A stretch of 9,653 nucleotides of DNA. It comes from Eubacterium sp. (GTDB lineage: Bacteria; Bacillota; Clostridia; Lachnospirales; Lachnospiraceae). Position 1 is the stretch's first letter, and every line of letters starts with the position of its first letter. Of the stretch, positions 5,953 through 9,653 are shown piece by piece. A program made the translations under genes and the position numbers. The notes beneath the pieces were generated by a model. It did no database searches. It saw nothing but the letters and a program-made list of their open reading frames with translations, and was not told the DNA's origin. The stretch is taken from contig JAJGAH010000063.1 in NCBI GenBank assembly GCA_020844525.1, positions 1 through 9,653 of the forward strand, in the 5' to 3' direction.

Positions 5953-6934
5953 TTCTGTCACCTGTCTCTAAATCTGGAATTTTTTCTTCTCTGTCCAGAT
6001 GCCAGTACCATCCATCCTTTTTCTTTATCGACTTGATCTCCTGATCTGCCTTTACACTTTTTACCGTTCGATTGCTGATTCCAAGCTCCCGGAACCGCTT
6101 CATGATTTCCGCTGCCGGGAGATCTTCTTTCGAGAGCCACGCAATGAGATATTCCTCTATCGCTTCCTGCTTTGTGGTGCGGATGGATTCTTTTTCCAGC
6201 ATCGGATCTTCCACTTCCGCATCGACCGTGCCGATAATGTTGATCCGGCCTCCTTCTGCAATTTCAAAGGCCAGATCACTGCCTTCCTCTGCAAGACTGC
6301 TTTTGATGTGCTGGATGTATCGGATTCCGGAAGACTGCTGCATCCTTCTGACGGCAAGTACACTTCTGCAAGCTGCCACAATGTCGATGCTGCCGAGGCT
6401 GCGATAGATGCTTTTCTGACTGCTCTGCTTGTTCATATGCCCGATAAAGATAACGGCGCAGTGATATTTCATCGCAAGCCGGCTGATATAGAAAAGCTGC
6501 CTGCGCATCGCGGTCACGTTCTGCATATCCTCGTTTCCGAGAAAAGACTGGATCGGATCAAAGACAAGAAGTCTGGCATCTGTCTTTTTCAGAGCTTCCT
6601 CGATCCGTTCATCCATGAGAGAAAGCGGATTGTTCTCGTCTTCATCAATAAAAGCGATCTTCGAGCAGTCCGCATTATTTGCCTTGAGCCTTGGAAGAAT
6701 TGTGTCGTTGATGCCGTCCTCGTCACACTGATAAATTGTGGATTCGGGCTTTTCGTGATTCGTTCCATCCGGACGAAGGCCGCCTCTTGATATCATCGCT
6801 GCAATCGATAACACGAGAGAGGACTTGCCATCCCCCGGGTCGCCTTCGATCAATGTGATTTTTCCATATGGAATATAGGGGTACCAGAGCCACTCGACCG
6901 GCACTCCAACAATCTGAGAAAAGTATGTTATCAT
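5879..6934 (-). CDS. RepA-like AAA/RecA-fold ATPase, probable replicative helicase
   Basis: This P-loop ATPase of the RepA/DnaB-like AAA_25 type has 351 residues from ATG 6934. Walker A is G-D-P-G-D-G-K-S-S (31-39), Walker B is L-L-V-F-D-P-I (122-128), and the strand V-I-F-I-G-H-M-N-K (161-169) fits the sensor motif of RSF1010 RepA-like hexameric helicases. The C-terminal part (about 255-312) looks like a winged helix with G-I-S-N-R-T-V and a final G-W-Y-W-H-L, suited to DNA binding. It heads the minus-strand operon with the recombinase and lies opposite an XRE regulator, an arrangement common in integrative elements. It probably unwinds or loads at an element origin. ATG 6952 is in frame, but only ATG 6934 has a recognisable AAGG seven bases upstream. 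A DNA-repair or transfer role is an alternative. Confidence 0.85.
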   Translation of the reverse strand: MITYFSQIVGVPVEWLWYPYIPYGKITLIEGDPGDGKSSLVLSIAAMISRGGLRPDGTNHEKPESTIYQCDEDGINDTILPRLKANNADCSKIAFIDEDENNPLSLMDERIEEALKKTDARLLVFDPIQSFLGNEDMQNVTAMRRQLFYISRLAMKYHCAVIFIGHMNKQSSQKSIYRSLGSIDIVAACRSVLAVRRMQQSSGIRYIQHIKSSLAEEGSDLAFEIAEGGRINIIGTVDAEVEDPMLEKESIRTTKQEAIEEYLIAWLSKEDLPAAEIMKRFRELGISNRTVKSVKADQEIKSIKKKDGWYWHLDREEKIPDLETGDRNGKKQEISKSIEKESDPGTVQPEG

Positions 6935-6971
6935 GTTGCAGCCTTGTTTCATCTATTAGTGTATTTTTATA

Positions 6972-7055
6972 ACGATATTTTCGCTACTAGCTTATTATAA
7001 GCATTGTGGGAGTTCTTTACAATAAAAAAGTGAAATTGCAAGCGCGAAATTTCGC
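6972..7055 (-). promoter_or_regulatory. Promoter of the ATPase-recombinase operon with candidate operators
   Basis: On the minus strand TTGTAA (7022-7017) and a perfect TATAAT (6999-6994) are separated by exactly 17 bases, giving a strong promoter for the ATPase gene. Around it lie two related symmetric sites: GCGAAATTTCGC (7044-7055, perfect 12-bp palindrome) just upstream of the -35, and CGATATTTTCG (6973-6983) near the transcription start. Both include TTTCGCTA on the plus strand (6979-6986 and 7050-7057). Their placement suits repression by the divergently encoded XRE protein. Confidence 0.7.
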
Positions 7056-7100
7056 TAATGGGCTATATGAGTACACAGGCAGCCGAAAAGGAGCTGGTTT

Positions 7101-7142
7101 ATGCGAAATGAGATTCGAGGTTGTTTTCCGCAAGAGGGGTAA
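7101..7142 (+). CDS. 13-residue leader ORF before the XRE gene
   Basis: ATG 7101 is preceded by AAAAGGAG with a seven-base gap, a better ribosome binding site than that of the following gene. The frame reads M-R-N-E-I-R-G-C-F-P-Q-E-G and stops at 7140-7142, five bases before the XRE ATG. The regulator's own GAGGGG site lies inside this ORF, so ribosomes translating the leader could control access to it. The peptide itself has no recognised similarity and is not certain to be made. Confidence 0.4.
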   Translation: MRNEIRGCFPQEG

Positions 7143-7147
7143 TAAAG

Positions 7148-7492
7148 ATGGATGATTTGGATTTTGAATTCTTAAGAAGTAACATTCGAAAAGAGAGAAT
7201 CAGATGTGAGATGACGCAGGAGCAGCTGGCTAATCAGGTTGACACCGTCACCTCGTATATCAGTGATATAGAAACCGGAAAGAAAAAGCCCAGCGTAAAA
7301 ATGCTTTACGCAATTTCTGTAGCGCTGGGCACCGGGATTGACCGGCTGATCTTTGGGAATGATCATTACCATACAGATTCATTGACCAAAGAGGTCATGC
7401 CGATATTTGAAGCAGCTGACGAGAAGAAACGTTCGTTCCTTTTGATGGTGCTTTCTGATCTCAGCAAAGATTATGACAAGTGCATTCACTAA
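7148..7492 (+). CDS. XRE-family transcriptional regulator
   Basis: This is a 114-residue Cro/CI-type DNA-binding protein. The HTH_3 domain spans about residues 10-68: L-R-S-N-I-R-K-E-R (9-17), M-T-Q-E-Q-L-A (22-28), the recognition-helix region V-T-S-Y-I-S-D-I-E-T-G-K-K-K-P-S (34-49), and L-Y-A-I-S-V-A-L-G-T-G-I-D-R-L-I (53-68). The rest is a short charged helical tail with no peptidase or ligand domain. It is transcribed away from the ATPase-recombinase operon, and two related palindromes sit in the shared control region, so it is a likely repressor of that operon and perhaps of itself. ATG 7148 is chosen over an upstream in-frame TTG (7121) because GAGGGG lies just upstream. The target sites are inference. 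Confidence 0.9.
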   Translation: MDDLDFEFLRSNIRKERIRCEMTQEQLANQVDTVTSYISDIETGKKKPSVKMLYAISVALGTGIDRLIFGNDHYHTDSLTKEVMPIFEAADEKKRSFLLMVLSDLSKDYDKCIH

Positions 7493-7493
7493 T

Positions 7494-7644
7494 CAAGGGT
7501 GCAACCCCCTCACACACATTGCACCCTTGCACCCTTGCACCCTTGACCCCGCAAAGCCGCTATTTTACTGGATTCCTGATAAAATTCAAGGGTGCAATCC
7601 CCTGTTGAAATTGCACCCTTGAACCGTAATTCATTGCACCCTTG
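7494..7644. repeat. Cluster of seven TTGCACCCTTG iteron-like repeats
   Basis: The 11-mer TTGCACCCTTG occurs exactly at 7519-7529, 7527-7537, 7535-7545, 7611-7621 and 7634-7644. Its reverse complement occurs at 7494-7504 and 7587-7597. Three copies overlap as 8-bp tandem units (TTGCACCC). Each inverted copy faces a direct copy 13-14 bases away, so two 11-bp-stem hairpins can form. The cluster lies between the convergent 3' ends of the XRE gene and the 153-aa ORF, so it is not a promoter region. Iteron-type origin, partition site, or regulatory/terminator hairpins are the alternatives. No long T tract follows either hairpin. Confidence 0.85.
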
Positions 7645-7674
7645 GCTCAACTGGACCGCCAGGAAACCTGATTT

Positions 7675-8136
7675 TTACTGAAGAGCTGTATAGCAGTCTT
7701 TCAAAAAGGTAGCAAATGCATAGCTCATGTGATCTACGATTTTTTTACCGTCCGCCTTTCTCATTACGTCCCGGACAACCGCTGCAAAGGCGCTGTACTC
7801 CTCGCTGGTCCTGTCAATGAGTTCTTTATAATCGCTTTGAACGGTCTGGTCAATCAGGCTGGTGAGCGCTTTTCCTTCGATCTCGAAGTCTCCATCCTCC
7901 CTTCTTCTTATCACCGATTCAATCTGCTTTCTTGCGTCCTCCGGATCAAGATGCTTCAGATTGGAAAGCAGTGCCGATGCGACAAACTCTTCTCTATCGC
8001 TCATGTGGTAACTGTAAATATCGATGTCAAATAGGTTCATAGTCTCCTTTTCCAGCAGAATCAGGCCTGTTTTGAATTTTCTGCAGTACCCACGATATTC
8101 AAAATCAGGGTACATAGCAAGACAATTATCGACCAC
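7675..8136 (-). CDS. Unrecognised 153-aa protein downstream of the second recombinase
   Basis: A minus-strand frame of 153 codons begins at GTG 8136, 28 bases after the recombinase stop, and ends at 7675. I do not recognise a family. The N-terminal part is aromatic-rich (Y-P-D-F-E-Y-R-G-Y-C-R-K), and the remainder is mostly charged and probably helical, with no signal peptide or membrane span. The start is uncertain: the GTG has no convincing ribosome binding site, whereas an in-frame ATG at 8040 has AAAAGGAG only three bases upstream and would give about 121 residues. The frame is open upstream to near the recombinase stop, so it may be a 5'-truncated or frameshifted remnant of a longer gene. 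It is probably cotranscribed with the recombinase. Its stop is 30 bases from the repeat cluster. Confidence 0.6.
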   Translation of the reverse strand: MVDNCLAMYPDFEYRGYCRKFKTGLILLEKETMNLFDIDIYSYHMSDREEFVASALLSNLKHLDPEDARKQIESVIRRREDGDFEIEGKALTSLIDQTVQSDYKELIDRTSEEYSAFAAVVRDVMRKADGKKIVDHMSYAFATFLKDCYTALQ

Positions 8137-8164
8137 AGATTCTTTTTGGAAATAGTACCTAAGA

Positions 8165-9400
8165 TCAGCTCTTTTTTATGAATTCAAAATGATCATCGTA
8201 GACAAGGATTTTCTCGATCTGACACTCAAATTCTTCTCTGGGAAAGGCGTCAGTGTCCTTCCACGGAAGGCCCAGCTCATCACTTATGGCTTGTAAAAGC
8301 TCCGTCTCGTCAACGGTCCGGTTCTTACAGCCGTTTCCCTTTTTCCCTTTTCTGCGTTCCATGCAGACCCACATTTTATGCATGCGCTCCCCGCTTCCGG
8401 AATTCCGCCTCTTGTACAAAGCACCGCAGTTTCCGCAGAAGACTCTGCCGTAAAGAAAGCTGCTTCTTCCGGGCATCGAGTAAATTCCTCGCTCCTGCTC
8501 TTCCTTCCGGTCACTCAGCTTTTTCTGCACCTGATCCCAGGTGTCCCGGTCGATGATCGCAGGATGTCCGTCCGTGATATAAAAAGAATCGTAATCCACG
8601 GAAGGATCCGGCTTATGCGTGAGAAAGTTCTTCGGCGGTCGCTTCTGCAGAAGTTTATCTCCCACAAAGGTTTCATTCTTCAGAATGCCCCGCACGGTCT
8701 CCGCTGTCATGGGTCTGCCGGTCACGCTGTGTCCACCGGCTGCATTCACCGCTGACGCGATGGTGGAGTAACTCTTGCCCGCAAGGAACATCTGGAAGAT
8801 TTTCCGGACAATCCATGCATCGTCATTGATGTAGATCGTCCCGTCGTGCTTTGTGCTGTAGCCAAGGATGTGGTTGTTCCCGAGCGAGTACTTTCCCTGC
8901 TCAAAGGCCTGCTGGTAGCGCCACTTCATGTTCTTGCTGATGGATTCGCTCTCACTCTGCGCAATGACTGCCATCAGTCCAAATATCAGAAAGGCGGCCG
9001 GATCTTTGGTACTGATCCCTTCCTTCTCGAATTGGATGTCCACGCCGTTTCCGTGCAGAAGATCCACATAGTGTTTGCAATCCACAACATTGCGTGAGAA
9101 TCGGGAAATGCTCTTCACCAGAATGAGGTCAATCTTTCCATCCACCGCGTCCTGCACCATCTGCATAAATCCCGGACGCTTCTTTGCATCGGTGCCGCTG
9201 ATGCCGTTATCAGAATAGATCCCGACGTACTCCCAGTCCGGATTGCTCTGGATGTATTTGTCATAATATTTCTTCTGGACCTCGAAACTGTCTTCCTGAT
9301 CGGCGCGGTTGGTACTGACGCGGCAGTAGGCAGCCGTCCGGGTCTTTCGGGATTCCCGGATCGATTTCCGATAGGATACCTTCATTTCCCCTGTTTCCAT
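8165..9400 (-). CDS. Serine recombinase with zinc ribbon
   Basis: This 411-residue site-specific recombinase is of the large serine type. The resolvase domain (about 22-160) has A-Y-C-R-V-S-T with nucleophile Ser29, D-N-G-I-S-G-T (64-70), V-K-S-I-S-R-F-S-R-N (95-104) and A-Q-S-E-S-E-S (147-153). The Recombinase domain follows (about 175-290). The zinc ribbon is complete: C-G-N-C (Cys322, Cys325), then Cys346 and Cys358. The protein ends soon after, with only about 50 residues beyond the ribbon. It therefore lacks the long coiled-coil-bearing C terminus of 450-550-residue integrases and is at the short end of the family. ATG 9415 is in frame, but ATG 9400 is chosen because GGAGG precedes it by eight bases. 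It likely mobilises this element or a nested one. Confidence 0.93.
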   Translation of the reverse strand: METGEMKVSYRKSIRESRKTRTAAYCRVSTNRADQEDSFEVQKKYYDKYIQSNPDWEYVGIYSDNGISGTDAKKRPGFMQMVQDAVDGKIDLILVKSISRFSRNVVDCKHYVDLLHGNGVDIQFEKEGISTKDPAAFLIFGLMAVIAQSESESISKNMKWRYQQAFEQGKYSLGNNHILGYSTKHDGTIYINDDAWIVRKIFQMFLAGKSYSTIASAVNAAGGHSVTGRPMTAETVRGILKNETFVGDKLLQKRPPKNFLTHKPDPSVDYDSFYITDGHPAIIDRDTWDQVQKKLSDRKEEQERGIYSMPGRSSFLYGRVFCGNCGALYKRRNSGSGERMHKMWVCMERRKGKKGNGCKNRTVDETELLQAISDELGLPWKDTDAFPREEFECQIEKILVYDDHFEFIKKS

Positions 9401-9423
9401 ATGGCTTTCCTCCATCTGATGGC

Positions 9424-9455
9424 AAAAAAAGAGAGAGGTTTTTACGCCTCTCTCT
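9424..9455 (-). terminator. Intrinsic terminator upstream of the second recombinase
   Basis: On the minus strand GAGAGAGG (9454-9447) pairs perfectly with CCTCTCTC (9438-9431) across an eight-base loop. A further A-T pair at the base leads into a run of seven T (9430-9424). The stop codon of the small ORF lies in the loop. The structure ends only 24 bases before the recombinase ATG, leaving no room for another promoter between. Confidence 0.88.
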
Positions 9456-9653
9456 CAATCAAATCCTGTTCTTTTTTCTGTTTCTCGCACCACTTTCGGT
9501 GGTTCTCATAGCATCTCTTATCTGTAAGCGCCAGCTTCTCAGGATCGTCCTTCACCGGATCTACGTTGGTTGGTACCGTGGTGACAATGCCGCATCGCCA
9601 GTGGACGGTCAACGTTCTTGTTTCCATATCCTTGTGCAGCCCCAGATCGATGT
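9442..9653 (-). CDS. Small Cys/Lys-rich protein, possibly 5' partial
   Basis: This is a minus-strand frame ending at TAA 9442-9444. From ATG 9627 it gives 61 residues, beginning M-E-T-R-T-L-T-V-H-W-R-C-G and ending in a charged helix with K-Q-K-K-E-Q-D. The frame remains open to the window edge with eight further codons (I-D-L-G-L-H-K-D), and ATG 9627 has only a badly spaced AAGG two bases upstream, so the true start may be outside the window. I do not recognise the family. Two cysteines (in W-R-C-G and K-R-C-Y) and a third (K-W-C-E) could bind metal, but this is speculation. It precedes the recombinase in the same direction, separated by a terminator that overlaps its stop codon. Confidence 0.6.
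   Translation of the reverse strand, partial: IDLGLHKDMETRTLTVHWRCGIVTTVPTNVDPVKDDPEKLALTDKRCYENHRKWCEKQKKEQDLIEREA

Noticed and set aside
5999..6790. Long plus-strand open frame of 263 codons
   Set aside because: It is antisense to the RepA-like ATPase, whose motifs are clear. It has no ribosome binding site and no recognisable domain.
7036..7069. Plus-strand promoter for the XRE gene (TTGCAA with TATATG)
   Set aside because: The spacing of 22 bases is too long and alternatives are too short. A promoter must exist nearby, but I cannot place it.
7494..7644. CRISPR array
   Set aside because: The repeats are only 11 bp, occur in both orientations, overlap in tandem and lack regular spacers. 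No cas gene is present.

Overview
The window looks like a mobile-element or prophage-like accessory region from a gut-type Firmicute (class Clostridia, perhaps Lachnospiraceae or Ruminococcaceae). This is inferred from two large serine recombinases, a phage-type DUF2815 gene, an IS66-family remnant, strong AGGAGG-type ribosome binding sites and intermediate GC. Taxonomy was not tested by any search.

The left part (1-2012) is a graveyard. It holds the tail of an unrecognised plus-strand gene (to 113), an IS66 transposase decayed by a frameshift, an in-frame internal deletion and a lost C terminus (about 200-1160, minus), a phage DUF2815 gene whose 3' end is lost at the IS66-side junction (about 1378-1788, minus), and a short plus-strand scrap matching the extreme C terminus of S-adenosylmethionine synthetase (1932-2012). 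Next comes an apparently intact DinJ/YafQ type II toxin-antitoxin pair (2107-2678, plus) with its own promoter-like region and terminator.

The centre is a minus-strand operon that starts from a good promoter near 7022 and ends at a terminator near 2945. Its order is a RepA/RecA-like hexameric helicase-type ATPase, a 621-aa serine recombinase, and two small proteins of 222 and 129 aa. The recombinase has no visible zinc ribbon. In that place it carries a domain of about 100-125 residues, and the same domain pattern makes up most of the two small downstream proteins. This three-copy family in one operon is the most unusual thing in the window. A divergent XRE repressor-type gene (7148-7492, plus), with palindromes in the shared promoter region and a 13-codon leader ORF, probably controls the operon.

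The right part begins with a convergent intergenic region holding seven copies of an 11-bp sequence, TTGCACCCTTG, in both orientations. It is a candidate iteron cluster or replication/partition site for the helicase module. It is followed on the minus strand by an unrecognised 153-aa ORF, a conventional zinc-ribbon serine recombinase (8165-9400), and a small ORF running to the window edge. That small ORF ends inside an intrinsic terminator just upstream of the recombinase.

Working model (inference): this is an integrative element with a replication module (ATPase, iterons, XRE control), two serine recombinases of different architecture, and a stabilising toxin-antitoxin cargo, next to decayed prophage and IS material.
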